Assembly (NCBI GenBank): GCA_012729935.1 | Contig: JAAYBY010000228.1 | Coordinates: forward strand, 1-15,335 | Direction: 5' to 3' | DNA length: 15,335 nt | From: Clostridiaceae bacterium | Lineage (GTDB): Bacteria; Bacillota; Clostridia; Saccharofermentanales; UBA5734 | Shown here: positions 6,789-15,168 of the stretch, piece after piece | How positions within the stretch are numbered: position 1 is the first letter of the stretch | Layout: every line of letters begins with the position of its first letter | Program-made: the position numbers and the translations under genes | Notes under the pieces: generated by a model | The model's input: only the letters and a program-made list of their open reading frames with translations | Told to the model about the DNA's origin: nothing | The model's database searches: none

Positions 6789-8774
6789 ATGACTAAAAAA
6801 CCAAATTATGATAATGAAAGCATCTCATCCTTAAAAGGCGCTGACCGCGTTCGGCTTCGTCCTGGTGTCATTTTCGGATCAGATGACCTTGAAGGCTGCC
6901 AACATGCTTTCTTTGAAATTCTTTCCAATTCCATTGATGAGGCCAGAGAAGGATATGGCAGGGAAATAGCGGTTACACGCTTTCGCGACGGCTCTATTGA
7001 AATTAGAGATGACGGCCGAGGTATACCGCTTGATTACAATCAGAATGAGGATCGGTTCAACTGGGAACTTGTTTATTGTGAGCTTTATGCAGGTGGCAAG
7101 TATCGAACCAATGAAGGAGATTTTTATGAGTTCAGCCTTGGCTTGAATGGCCTTGGTGCCTGTGCGACGCAATACGCGTCAGAATATTTTGATGTGACTG
7201 TCACACGCGATGGATTTCGCTATTCGCTTCATTTTGAGAAAGGTGAAAACATCGGCGGGCTCCAGAAGGAGCCAATCAGAAGCAGAAAGACGGGGACTGT
7301 TCAGAAATGGAAACCGGATCGCGAAGTGTTTACCGACATAGACATTCCGCTTGAATATTTTATTGATACACTTAAACGGCAGGCAATCGTCAATGCCGGT
7401 ATAACCTTTATTCTTCATGATGAAGAAAGTGGTTCTGATCATCAGTTCCATTATCCTGAAGGCATTCTCGGCTATGTTCGTGAGATAGATCAAGGAAAGG
7501 GAATCAGTACACCCATTGAATTTGAAGGGGCAGGTAAAGGAAAAGATCGATCTGACAAGCAGGAATACAAAGTCAAAATAGCGGTTGCGTTCTGTTTCAA
7601 TAACGAGATCAATCAGATTGAGTTTTATCACAATTCAAGCTGGCTGGAATACGGAGGAACGCCGGATCGCGCTGTTCGCTCGGCCTTTACTTCAGAAATC
7701 GACCGACAGATCAAAACACGAGAGCTGTATAAGAATAATGAATCAAAAGTTACCTTTGTTGATATCATGGACAGCCTGATTTTGATTTCAAGCTCATTCT
7801 CAACGCATACCAGCTATGAGAATCAGACCAAAAAAGCGATCAACAATAAATTTATTTATGAGTTCCTCTCTGATCTGCTTCGTACGCATCTGGAAGTCTG
7901 GTTCATTGAGAATAGGGCAGAGGGAGATCGTGTTCTCAATCAGATTCTTGTAAACAAGAGAAGCCGTGAGTCTGCCGAGAAACAACGTCTGAACATTCGC
8001 AAAAAACTGATGGGGTCGGTCGATATGATCAACCGCGTCAAGAAATTTGTCGACTGCCGCACGCGCGATGTCAATCGACGGGAACTCTATATTGTTGAAG
8101 GTGATTCAGCCCTCGGATCCTGTAAGATGGGTCGTGATGCTGAATTTCAAGCGATCATACCTGTTCGCGGAAAGATTCTCAACTGTCTCAAAGCTGAATA
8201 CAACAGCATTTTTAAGAACGATATTATTGTCGATCTCATAAAAGTGCTGGGCTGTGGTGTTGAAATACAGTCACGACATAACCGTGATTTTTCGGCGTTT
8301 GACCTCGACAGCCTCCGCTGGCATAAAATCATCATCTGTACCGATGCTGACGTTGATGGATATCAGATCAGAACACTGATCCTCGCCATGTTGTATCGAC
8401 TGACGCCGACACTGATTGAAAAGGGGAAAGTATACATTGCTGAATCGCCCTTGTTTGAAATAACACAAAAAGCACAGAGAAAAGAAAAAACATGGTTTGC
8501 TTATTCTGAGAAAGAGAAGAGCGAAATTATAGCAAAAATCGGATCGGATTCATATTCACTTCAACGATCAAAAGGATTGGGTGAAAACGAACCTGAAATG
8601 ATGTGGCAGACGACCATGAATCCGGAAACACGCCGTTTGATTCAGGTCATTCCGGATGATGCGAAAATAACGTTTGAGATTTTTGACAAGATGCTTGGCG
8701 ATAATCTGGAAGGGCGTAAACAGTACATCCAGGAGAACGGCCATCGTTTTTTAGAGATGCTGGATATTGGCTGA
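6789..8774 (+). CDS. parE: Type IIA topoisomerase subunit B (ParE-like)
   Basis: This 661-residue ATPase subunit pairs with the next gene's product to pass one DNA duplex through another. The GHKL ATPase domain shows EILSNSIDEA (43-52, with N47), DDGRGIP (74-80), AGGKY (101-105) and GLNGLG (118-123). The transducer contains the QTK lysine in ENQTKKA (344-350). The TOPRIM domain has EGDSALG (437-443), PVRGKILN (458-465) and CTDADVDG (517-524); the C-terminal motif is QRSKGLGE (592-599). It is divergent: the usual TDADVDGSHIRTL is TDADVDGYQIRTL, and GLHGVG is GLNGLG. The C-terminal insert of proteobacterial GyrB is absent. Pairing with a GyrA-box-less subunit points to topoisomerase IV rather than gyrase. 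A GGGGA sits 5 nt before the ATG. It begins just after the tRNA-Arg terminator with no clear promoter of its own. Confidence 0.9.
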   Translation: MTKKPNYDNESISSLKGADRVRLRPGVIFGSDDLEGCQHAFFEILSNSIDEAREGYGREIAVTRFRDGSIEIRDDGRGIPLDYNQNEDRFNWELVYCELYAGGKYRTNEGDFYEFSLGLNGLGACATQYASEYFDVTVTRDGFRYSLHFEKGENIGGLQKEPIRSRKTGTVQKWKPDREVFTDIDIPLEYFIDTLKRQAIVNAGITFILHDEESGSDHQFHYPEGILGYVREIDQGKGISTPIEFEGAGKGKDRSDKQEYKVKIAVAFCFNNEINQIEFYHNSSWLEYGGTPDRAVRSAFTSEIDRQIKTRELYKNNESKVTFVDIMDSLILISSSFSTHTSYENQTKKAINNKFIYEFLSDLLRTHLEVWFIENRAEGDRVLNQILVNKRSRESAEKQRLNIRKKLMGSVDMINRVKKFVDCRTRDVNRRELYIVEGDSALGSCKMGRDAEFQAIIPVRGKILNCLKAEYNSIFKNDIIVDLIKVLGCGVEIQSRHNRDFSAFDLDSLRWHKIIICTDADVDGYQIRTLILAMLYRLTPTLIEKGKVYIAESPLFEITQKAQRKEKTWFAYSEKEKSEIIAKIGSDSYSLQRSKGLGENEPEMMWQTTMNPETRRLIQVIPDDAKITFEIFDKMLGDNLEGRKQYIQENGHRFLEMLDIG

Positions 8775-8805
8775 GCGTTCAACAGTCAACTGAATGGAGC
8801 AGGAA

Positions 8806-11001
8806 ATGGCAGAACAGATTGATCATTATTTAGTACAACAGCCGATTACCGAAACGATTGAGCAGAATTATATGCCATATGCGATGAGTGTCATCGTATC
8901 ACGTGCGATACCTGAAATCGATGGGTTTAAACCCTCCCATCGAAAATTACTGTTCATGATGTATCGAATGGGTCTTTTGAATGGTCCGCGAACCAAGTCG
9001 GCCAACGTCGTTGGACAAACGATGAAGCTTAACCCGCACGGCGATCAGGCGATCTATGAAACATTGGTTCGTTTAAGCCGGGGAAACGGAGCGCTGCTGC
9101 ACCCATATGTTGATTCAAAAGGCAATTTCGGTCGTCAATACTCCCGCGACATGCACTATGCTGCAGCGCGATATACCGAGGTGCGTCTTGATCGAATCTG
9201 CTCGGAGCTGTTTCGAGGGCTTGATAAGAACAGTGTTGACTTTGTTGATAATTACGATAATACGCTGAAAGAACCGGTCCTGCTGCCAACAACATTTCCC
9301 TCGATTCTGGTCAACAACAACCAGGGAATCGCTGTTGGTATGGCGAGTAATATTTGTTCATTTAATCTCAGTGAAGTCTGCCAGGCCGCAATCGCCTATA
9401 TTCAGGATCCTGCTGCAGATCTGATGGATGCGATGCCTGCCCCGGATTTTTCAACAGGTGCTGAACTGATTTATAACGCGGAAGAGATGGATCGCATTTA
9501 TCGGACCGGCCGCGGAAGTGTGACACTGAGAGCTGTTTATCGGATCGACAAGAAAAACAGCGTGATAGAAATTTTGGAGATTCCGTACACGACGACGGCT
9601 GAAGCGATCATCGATGAGGTCACCGGACTCGTGAAGCAAGGGAAAATCAAAGAAATTACTGATATTCGCGACGAGACAGACCTGAATGGTTTGAAAATTG
9701 CGTTTGAGTTTCGCCGAACAGCTGATCCGGAAGCGCTCATGCAGAAACTGTTTCGCTTTACGTCACTGCAATCTAATTTTGCCTGCAATTTCAATGTTCT
9801 GATCAACGGAACACCACGTGTGCTCGGTGTGCGCGGCCTGCTGGGTGAGTGGTTGTCCTGGCGGCGTTCCTGCGTTCGCCGGGAAATCGCGTATGACATT
9901 GAACAGAAACAGCAAAAGCTTCATCTGTTACGTGGTTTAGAGCAAATTTTGTTGGACATCGATCGTGCCATCCGGATTATCAGGCAGTCCGACCGTGAGT
10001 CAGATGTGGTGCCCAACCTCATGCAAGGTTTCCAGATAGATGAAATTCAGGCTGAGCATGTCGCTGATATTCGTTTGAAATACTTGAATCGTCAATACAT
10101 ATTGCAGCGCACAGCTGATATCCAGTCTCTGATTGAAGAAATCGCAGATCTTCAAAATATGCTGGAAAACAGGGAACGCGTCGATAATTTCATCTGCGAC
10201 ATTCTCAGGCAGGTGGCGCAGCGATATGGCGCAGAACGCAAAACCAGATTAATTCACGAGCAGGAAGTCGCTGTATTTGATGATGAAGAATTGATCGAAG
10301 ACTTTCGGCTGCGCTTGTTCCTGACCGAACATGGCTATCTGAAAAAATTGGCTCTTACATCCTTGCGAAGTGCCGGTGAACTTAAAACGAAAGAGGAGGA
10401 CCAGATTGTACAGGATATAGAAGGCAAAAATAAAATGGATGTCCTTTTCTTTTCGAACCAGGGCAACTGCTATAAGATGAAATGCTTTGATATCGAGGAT
10501 CACAAACCATCGGATTTAGGAGCGTATACACCTAATTTACTTAATCTTGAAGAAGATGAGCGGATATTGTTCATCCATGTGACAGAAGACTACAGCGGAC
10601 AGATATTGATTGGTTATGAAAACGGTAAGTTTTCGAAAATGATGATGAATGTCTATGAAACAAAAACCAACAGGCGCAAGTTAGTCAACGCTTTCAGCGT
10701 GAGTTCGCCGGCTGTCGGTCTGTTTTTTCTCGATGGTGAAGATGATTTTACCGCTGTCAGTAATATCAACAAAGGTCTGGTTTTCAGCAGTCAACAGGTG
10801 CCGCTCAAGACAACACGATCGAATCAGGGTGTACAGGTTATGCTCTCCAAAAAGGGTAGTGTTCTCGTCAGCGTCAAACGACTGTCTGAAAGCAATATTG
10901 AAGAAGACCAGTACTATCGGTGTAAAAAGCTCCCTGCTGCAGGCAAATATCTTAAAGAAAGTACACTCGTTAATCGTCAGCTCGATTTAAATGGTCTGTA
11001 A
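8806..11001 (+). CDS. parC: Type IIA topoisomerase subunit A (ParC-like)
   Basis: This DNA cleavage subunit follows the parE-like gene by 31 nt. The ATG at 8806 is preferred over the in-frame ATG at 8794 because GGAGCAGG lies just upstream; the protein is then 731 residues. The winged-helix cleavage domain shows YAMSVIVSRAIPEIDGFKPS (25-44), NPHGDQAIYETLVRL (76-90) and the catalytic tyrosine in AARYTE (Y123). A coiled-coil and tower region follows. The C-terminal domain from about 520 onward has a few pinwheel-like repeats (for example DVLFFSNQGNCYKMK) but no GyrA box, supporting topoisomerase IV type. Positions equivalent to E. coli GyrA Ser83 and Asp87 are Gln81 and Glu85, so the quinolone-contact region is non-standard. 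The gene ends 2 nt before the next start. A second, gyrase set is expected elsewhere in the genome. Confidence 0.9.
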   Translation: MAEQIDHYLVQQPITETIEQNYMPYAMSVIVSRAIPEIDGFKPSHRKLLFMMYRMGLLNGPRTKSANVVGQTMKLNPHGDQAIYETLVRLSRGNGALLHPYVDSKGNFGRQYSRDMHYAAARYTEVRLDRICSELFRGLDKNSVDFVDNYDNTLKEPVLLPTTFPSILVNNNQGIAVGMASNICSFNLSEVCQAAIAYIQDPAADLMDAMPAPDFSTGAELIYNAEEMDRIYRTGRGSVTLRAVYRIDKKNSVIEILEIPYTTTAEAIIDEVTGLVKQGKIKEITDIRDETDLNGLKIAFEFRRTADPEALMQKLFRFTSLQSNFACNFNVLINGTPRVLGVRGLLGEWLSWRRSCVRREIAYDIEQKQQKLHLLRGLEQILLDIDRAIRIIRQSDRESDVVPNLMQGFQIDEIQAEHVADIRLKYLNRQYILQRTADIQSLIEEIADLQNMLENRERVDNFICDILRQVAQRYGAERKTRLIHEQEVAVFDDEELIEDFRLRLFLTEHGYLKKLALTSLRSAGELKTKEEDQIVQDIEGKNKMDVLFFSNQGNCYKMKCFDIEDHKPSDLGAYTPNLLNLEEDERILFIHVTEDYSGQILIGYENGKFSKMMMNVYETKTNRRKLVNAFSVSSPAVGLFFLDGEDDFTAVSNINKGLVFSSQQVPLKTTRSNQGVQVMLSKKGSVLVSVKRLSESNIEEDQYYRCKKLPAAGKYLKESTLVNRQLDLNGL

Positions 11002-11003
11002 AT

Positions 11004-12875
11004 ATGGTCAAAGAGTATCTTTACATTCAGGAAGAGTCAAATGAGAATCCGCTGTTCAGAAAAATTCTGATCGCACTCTTGCTGGTTGCTTTGATCGCAG
11101 GTATTGTCGCCGGCACTCTGATCAGCCTGAGATCAGTCAATATGGAACAGAAACAGGCTGATTTTGAAGCAGCTCTGACACAGAGGGATTACGATACCGC
11201 AATCACGATCTATCGGCAAATAAAAGAAAAAGCAACAGATACGCGGCAGTCCGACCGAGAGCGGGAGCGTTATATTCAGGCTTTGAACGCAATCAACGGA
11301 CTGGCGGACGAGCGCATAGCAGATATCGAGGTGAAAATACAATCCGGTTTCGAACTTGAACAGAATGAGATCGCTTTGATAGACGGATTATCTGAACTGG
11401 CCGCATCAAGAATGATAACTCAGATCAGGGACATCTCCCGTCAATATCTAGTGGGCGAAACGGATCGAAAACGTGTCGATCACGCTTTCGAGCAGCTGGG
11501 ATCGATTGATGCAATTGCACAAGGTGTTGCGCAAATTCCACAAGAGCTGGATGAAATGGGACAGATCCGGTCTCAGGTAGCACAGGCGGTCCGATCCATA
11601 GAACAACAGGATTTCTGGACAGGATATGCAGCGATAAACGATCTTCTTAACACGGATGGACCGGGTCCTTTTGCCCGTGAACAATTAACTGTTTTGCTGG
11701 AAGACTGTCAATCAGTTATGTACGCTCCTCTGATTGATGAAGCAACACAGCTGATGGAAGGCGGCCGTTATCTTTCGGCTGATGCTGCGTTTAGAAAAAT
11801 TCAAACTGTATTTCCGGATGACACAGATATCCAGCAGGCAATAGAGGCGTGTGCACCGTACATTCCTGATCAACTCGTTCCGTATGAGGGAGCGGTTGAG
11901 TTTATATCAGTCAAACCGCTGATCAACCAGCCGGAACGAGCATTTGACAATGATTCATACGCAGCTGCAGCTTTTGATTCAATGATGACAGTCACCGAGT
12001 TTTCCAGAATGATCGAAGCACTCTACGAGAACGACTATATTCTGGTGGATGCTGAGCGACTATACAATGAAAAAGCTGATAGGCAAGAAATAACGCTGCC
12101 GCCGGGTAAGAAGCCGTTGGTTCTTGTCCTTGAGGGGCTTAACTATTATGTGACGCGACGTGAAACCGGTAATGCCTGGAATCTGATTTTTGATGAAGGC
12201 GGAGAGGTTGCTGCGGAATACTACGATCAGTCTGGCAATCATGTGGTATCACGCACAGATGAGGCGATCGGTATTCTTGACGTATTTGTCGAAAAACACC
12301 CCGATTTTTCATTGGATGGGGCTAAAGGAACGATCTCGTTAACTGGTTATGAGTGCGTCTTTGGCTATGTGACTGATGCAGATCAGCTCGATGACCGCAA
12401 CGCTGCTCTGGAAGCACACGACTATGCAAAACTAAGCCTGTCTGAGTCAGATCTTGCAACAAATCGTTCATCTGCTGCCCAGATAATCGAACGGCTTAAG
12501 ATGACCGGCTGGCAGTTTGCATCATCGACGTATGGTTTTATTCAGGCGAGAGATCATGATCTGGCACGGATTCAGAATGATACAGAAAAGTGGTTGAGTC
12601 AGGTTGGAACTCTGACTGGACCTGTCAGTATCCTGCATTACCCGAATGGTGCGTTTATCAATGGCTCTGACGAACGTGCCGCCTATCTCAAGGAGCAGGG
12701 ATTTAAATTGTTTGGCGGTATTGGCGCTTTCCCGTATCTATATGCCGGAGAAAGCTATATCTATGTTGATAAGGTTCCTGTTAATGGTCACACACTGAAA
12801 AACAGCAGCCAGTACCAGCTGGAACGCTTTTTTGATGCATCCGCTATTTATGATTCGGACGCTCGGAATGGTTGA
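11004..12875 (+). CDS. Membrane-anchored polysaccharide-deacetylase-like pseudoenzyme
   Basis: The 623-residue protein has a short cytoplasmic N-terminus, one TM helix (about 21-42), then an extracytoplasmic helical region (about 48-285) with repeat-like segments such as DFEAALTQRDYDTAITIYRQ, resembling TPR units. Residues about 295-620 match a clostridial NodB-superfamily deacetylase group: MMTVTEFSRMIEALYENDYILVD, HPDFSLDGAKGTISLTGYE, GWQFASSTYGF, and a C-terminal FFDASAIYDSDAR. The residues that usually do chemistry are changed. The expected IDD metal/base segment reads VLEGLNYY (375-382), and the expected SHSWGH reads SSTYGF (507-512), losing both His. It is thus probably not catalytic and may bind glycan. 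Only 2 nt separate it from the parC-like stop and no good ribosome binding site is visible, suggesting translational coupling. Confidence is high for the gene, moderate for the fold. Confidence 0.82.
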   Translation: MVKEYLYIQEESNENPLFRKILIALLLVALIAGIVAGTLISLRSVNMEQKQADFEAALTQRDYDTAITIYRQIKEKATDTRQSDRERERYIQALNAINGLADERIADIEVKIQSGFELEQNEIALIDGLSELAASRMITQIRDISRQYLVGETDRKRVDHAFEQLGSIDAIAQGVAQIPQELDEMGQIRSQVAQAVRSIEQQDFWTGYAAINDLLNTDGPGPFAREQLTVLLEDCQSVMYAPLIDEATQLMEGGRYLSADAAFRKIQTVFPDDTDIQQAIEACAPYIPDQLVPYEGAVEFISVKPLINQPERAFDNDSYAAAAFDSMMTVTEFSRMIEALYENDYILVDAERLYNEKADRQEITLPPGKKPLVLVLEGLNYYVTRRETGNAWNLIFDEGGEVAAEYYDQSGNHVVSRTDEAIGILDVFVEKHPDFSLDGAKGTISLTGYECVFGYVTDADQLDDRNAALEAHDYAKLSLSESDLATNRSSAAQIIERLKMTGWQFASSTYGFIQARDHDLARIQNDTEKWLSQVGTLTGPVSILHYPNGAFINGSDERAAYLKEQGFKLFGGIGAFPYLYAGESYIYVDKVPVNGHTLKNSSQYQLERFFDASAIYDSDARNG

Positions 12876-12907
12876 ACGACTGTTCAGCAAATGAAGATTA
12901 TTCGTGA

Positions 12908-14263
12908 TCAGCGTTGAAAAAATTCCTTATAGAGTTCTTTGACCGCATAATTGCAATATTCTTCCCGCACACCGAACATAACGCTGATTTCTGAAGAACC
13001 CTGATTGATTATTTCGAGGTTTACACCTGCTTTACTAAGCGCATTGGCAGCTCGTGCGGTTACGCCGACTGTTCGTGCCATTGCTTCGCCGACTATAATC
13101 ACGATTGACAGATTGCGATTGACAGATAACTTTTCGATGGACAGCTCACGACTCAAGCGATCAATAATGAGCCGTTCTTTGTCCGGCGTAAAATAGCTTT
13201 TACGCATGATGATGGACAGTGAGTCAATACCGGACGGCATGTGTTCAAACGGAATTTGTTCGTCTGCAAGGATTTGCAGGACTCTCAAAGCAAATCCGAT
13301 TTCACGGTTCATCAGATATTTACTCATATTCAAGGAGCAAAAACCTTTAGCTCCTGCGATACCGGTGACAACGCCTTCAAAATTAACTCTGTTACGGACA
13401 ATCATAGTGCCTGGTGCGGTCGGATTGTTGGTATTGCGGATATTGACCGGTATACCTTTCCGATAGGTTGGTGCCAGAGCCTCTTCATGCAGTACGGTAA
13501 AACCGGCGTAAGTCAGCTCGCGCATTTCATCATAGGTGATTTCACGGATTGGATTCGGGTGGCTGACCAGAGACGGATTAACCGAATAAACAGAATCAAC
13601 GTCCGTCCAGTTCTCGTATACCTGCGCATCAGTGGCTGCAGCTATGATTGACCCTGTTATGTCTGAACCGCCGCGTGAAAAAGTAACAATCTGTCCATCT
13701 GGCGTATAACCAAAGAATCCCGGAAAAACTGAAATGCCCTGAACATTTCTCAGCTGATACAACGCTGCGTATGAATCAGGAAGCACTTGAGCGTTGCCAT
13801 ATTCTTCAGTCAGCAGTAGACCGGCATCCTTTGGGTTGATATACTCCGCAGTACGTCCGATAGACTGAAGATAAGAGGCAACCAGACGGGCACAGTTATC
13901 TTCACCAGCAGCTTTTATAATATCCATGAATCGCATAGATGACGAGCAGTCCTTGCACATCCGACTCTGGATATCGGCCTCGATTTCATCCATCACAGCC
14001 TGATCAACACCCAGCTCCTCGGCAATGACCGAAAACCGGTTGATGACGGCCTGCCGCTCATCTTCAGCGCTATAACCACTGATGATCGCATTGGCCAGTG
14101 CAATTAAAAGGTCAGTAACCTTTGTGTCTTCGCGTGTTCGTTTCCCGGGGGCTGAAACAATCATGACGCGGCGTGTCGGATCGCTAAGCATGATGTCACA
14201 GGCTTTCTTGATCTGTTCAGCGTTGGCTAGCGAAGATCCGCCGAATTTGCATACTTTATACAT
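12908..14263 (-). CDS. Aspartate kinase (monofunctional, two ACT domains)
   Basis: Aspartate kinase makes 4-phospho-L-aspartate from aspartate and ATP, the first step to lysine, threonine, methionine and diaminopimelate. The 451-residue protein starts MYKVCKFGGSSLA with the KFGGSS nucleotide motif. It also has FSRGGSDITGS (about 198-208) and ENWTDVDSVYSVNP (about 216-229) of the amino acid kinase fold. Two C-terminal ACT domains follow, at about 305-355 and 375-448, the second with VNLEIINQGSSEISVMFGV, so feedback inhibition by lysine and/or threonine is likely. No homoserine dehydrogenase domain is fused. The start is supported by AGGGGGAT 7-8 nt upstream and a consensus promoter. The leader between that promoter and the start is too short for a lysine riboswitch. 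It converges on the deacetylase-like gene with a 32-nt gap. Paralog naming (lysC, thrA-like) cannot be settled here. Confidence 0.94.
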   Translation of the reverse strand: MYKVCKFGGSSLANAEQIKKACDIMLSDPTRRVMIVSAPGKRTREDTKVTDLLIALANAIISGYSAEDERQAVINRFSVIAEELGVDQAVMDEIEADIQSRMCKDCSSSMRFMDIIKAAGEDNCARLVASYLQSIGRTAEYINPKDAGLLLTEEYGNAQVLPDSYAALYQLRNVQGISVFPGFFGYTPDGQIVTFSRGGSDITGSIIAAATDAQVYENWTDVDSVYSVNPSLVSHPNPIREITYDEMRELTYAGFTVLHEEALAPTYRKGIPVNIRNTNNPTAPGTMIVRNRVNFEGVVTGIAGAKGFCSLNMSKYLMNREIGFALRVLQILADEQIPFEHMPSGIDSLSIIMRKSYFTPDKERLIIDRLSRELSIEKLSVNRNLSIVIIVGEAMARTVGVTARAANALSKAGVNLEIINQGSSEISVMFGVREEYCNYAVKELYKEFFQR

Positions 14264-14287
14264 GTTGAAATCCCCCTAAACAATCCA

Positions 14288-14316
14288 ATTATAGACAAGC
14301 ATGACAGTCATTTCAA
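14288..14316 (-). promoter_or_regulatory. Sigma-A-type promoter of the aspartate kinase gene
   Basis: On the minus strand TTGAAA (14311-14316), a 17-nt spacer and a consensus TATAAT (14288-14293) lie 24 nt upstream of the start codon. The transcript should have a leader of roughly 15-20 nt, just enough for the AGGGGGAT ribosome binding site. Confidence 0.85.
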
Positions 14317-14423
14317 CCATCATGCGATATTTTTAAAAGCCGGTCAAACCATTTTGTATAATTGGCGATGCTAAAAGGCGACAGATGTTCACATGCTGCT
14401 GTGCACCAGGAGAATTCATTCGG

Positions 14424-14452
14424 TTGCCAGATCAAGGGATGAACACTATACT
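14424..14452 (+). promoter_or_regulatory. Sigma-A-type promoter of the yqeG-like gene
   Basis: TTGCCA (14424-14429), a 17-nt spacer and TATACT (14447-14452). Transcription should start near 14459, which coincides with an upstream in-frame ATG and thus argues for the internal start at 14504. Confidence 0.75.
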
Positions 14453-14503
14453 AGATAAATGGCAAACAGAAACCGATTGAGATACAGAAAAGAGAAGAGC
14501 AGC

Positions 14504-15052
14504 ATGATGCAAAATCTGGAAAGATATCTAAAACCGGATCTCTATTGTGAGAGCCTGGATGATCTTGATTTGAAGAAGCTTTATCACGATGGTTATCGGC
14601 TGCTTCTGATCGATGTTGATAATACCCTTGCCAGCCATGGTTCTTTTGAAGCTGATGACTACGCACAGCGAGCCATCAAACGCGCGCGCGACATCGGGTT
14701 TGACTGCCGGATCGTTTCCAATGCAGGGCATCGAAGAATAAAATCCTATGCTGAATCACTTAGAATGCCTTATACAGCACTGGCCAATAAACCGTCCGTC
14801 CGCGCAATTCTTGATGCGTGTGCTGATTCCGGTATTCAACCGAAGCAATCCGTGATGGTCGGTGATCAGATTCTGACAGACGTCATGAGCGCCCATCGCG
14901 CCGGAGCACTGGCTGTTCTCGTTCGCCCCCGTGCCAGACAGGAGGCTGTCAATGTCCGCTTCAAGCGACTGATTGAACGTTGGCTGTTCAGACACTTCAA
15001 ACTCGGCGGAACGACAGACTCGCCGGAATACCAGAATCAGAATGAGGACTGA
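14504..15052 (+). CDS. yqeG: YqeG-family HAD phosphatase (IIIA type)
   Basis: This 182-residue protein belongs to the YqeG/GEP4 group of the haloacid dehalogenase superfamily, whose yeast member dephosphorylates phosphatidylglycerophosphate. The early KPDLYCESLDDLDLKKL segment is typical of the group's N-terminus. The HAD motifs are LLLIDVDNTL (motif I, Asp nucleophile with DxDxT), RIVSNAGHRR (motif II region), KQSVMVGDQILTDVMSAHRAG (motif III and IV region with the GDQxxTD acidic pair). The ATG at 14504 is chosen because GAGAAGAG lies upstream and family members start a few residues before PDLY. The ATG at 14459 has no ribosome binding site and coincides with the predicted transcription start. 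It lies upstream of the EF-P gene, a common clostridial neighbourhood. Whether it acts on a phospholipid or a small phosphoester is not shown by the sequence. Confidence 0.9.
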   Translation: MMQNLERYLKPDLYCESLDDLDLKKLYHDGYRLLLIDVDNTLASHGSFEADDYAQRAIKRARDIGFDCRIVSNAGHRRIKSYAESLRMPYTALANKPSVRAILDACADSGIQPKQSVMVGDQILTDVMSAHRAGALAVLVRPRARQEAVNVRFKRLIERWLFRHFKLGGTTDSPEYQNQNED

Positions 15053-15063
15053 TCCAGTTGACC

Positions 15064-15093
15064 TTTACGCTTCTGCAGAGAATATGATACAAT
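15064..15093 (+). promoter_or_regulatory. Likely promoter of the EF-P gene
   Basis: TTTACG (15064-15069), an 18-nt spacer, and an extended -10 TGATACAAT with TACAAT at 15088-15093. It lies just after the yqeG stop and gives a leader of about 70 nt before the EF-P start. Confidence 0.6.
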
Positions 15094-15168
15094 TCTGACA
15101 TCAGGCCAGATGGCTCTCTTTTTGATGTTTAAAGGTCTGTGAATTGAAACTATGGAGGATCAAAACTC

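Noticed and set aside
12873..12886. Hairpin TGAAC-GACT-GTTCA at the end of the deacetylase-like gene
   Set aside because: Stem is only 5 bp, overlaps the stop codon and has no T tract, so it is not a convincing terminator.
14357..14362. Perfect TATAAT upstream of yqeG
   Set aside because: No acceptable -35 lies 16-18 nt upstream; the TTGCCA/TATACT pair downstream is a better promoter.
14264..14503. Possible lysine riboswitch upstream of the aspartate kinase gene
   Set aside because: A consensus minus-strand promoter lies only 24 nt from the start codon, leaving no room for a structured leader, and no riboswitch-like helices were seen.
14459..14503. Upstream in-frame ATG extending the YqeG-like protein by 15 residues
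   Set aside because: It lacks a ribosome binding site and coincides with the predicted transcription start; the Arg/Lys-rich extension is not typical of the family.
15105..15114. GCCAGATGGC hairpin before a T-rich run in the EF-P leader
   Set aside because: Only 4 bp with a 2-nt loop, too short to act as a terminator or attenuator.
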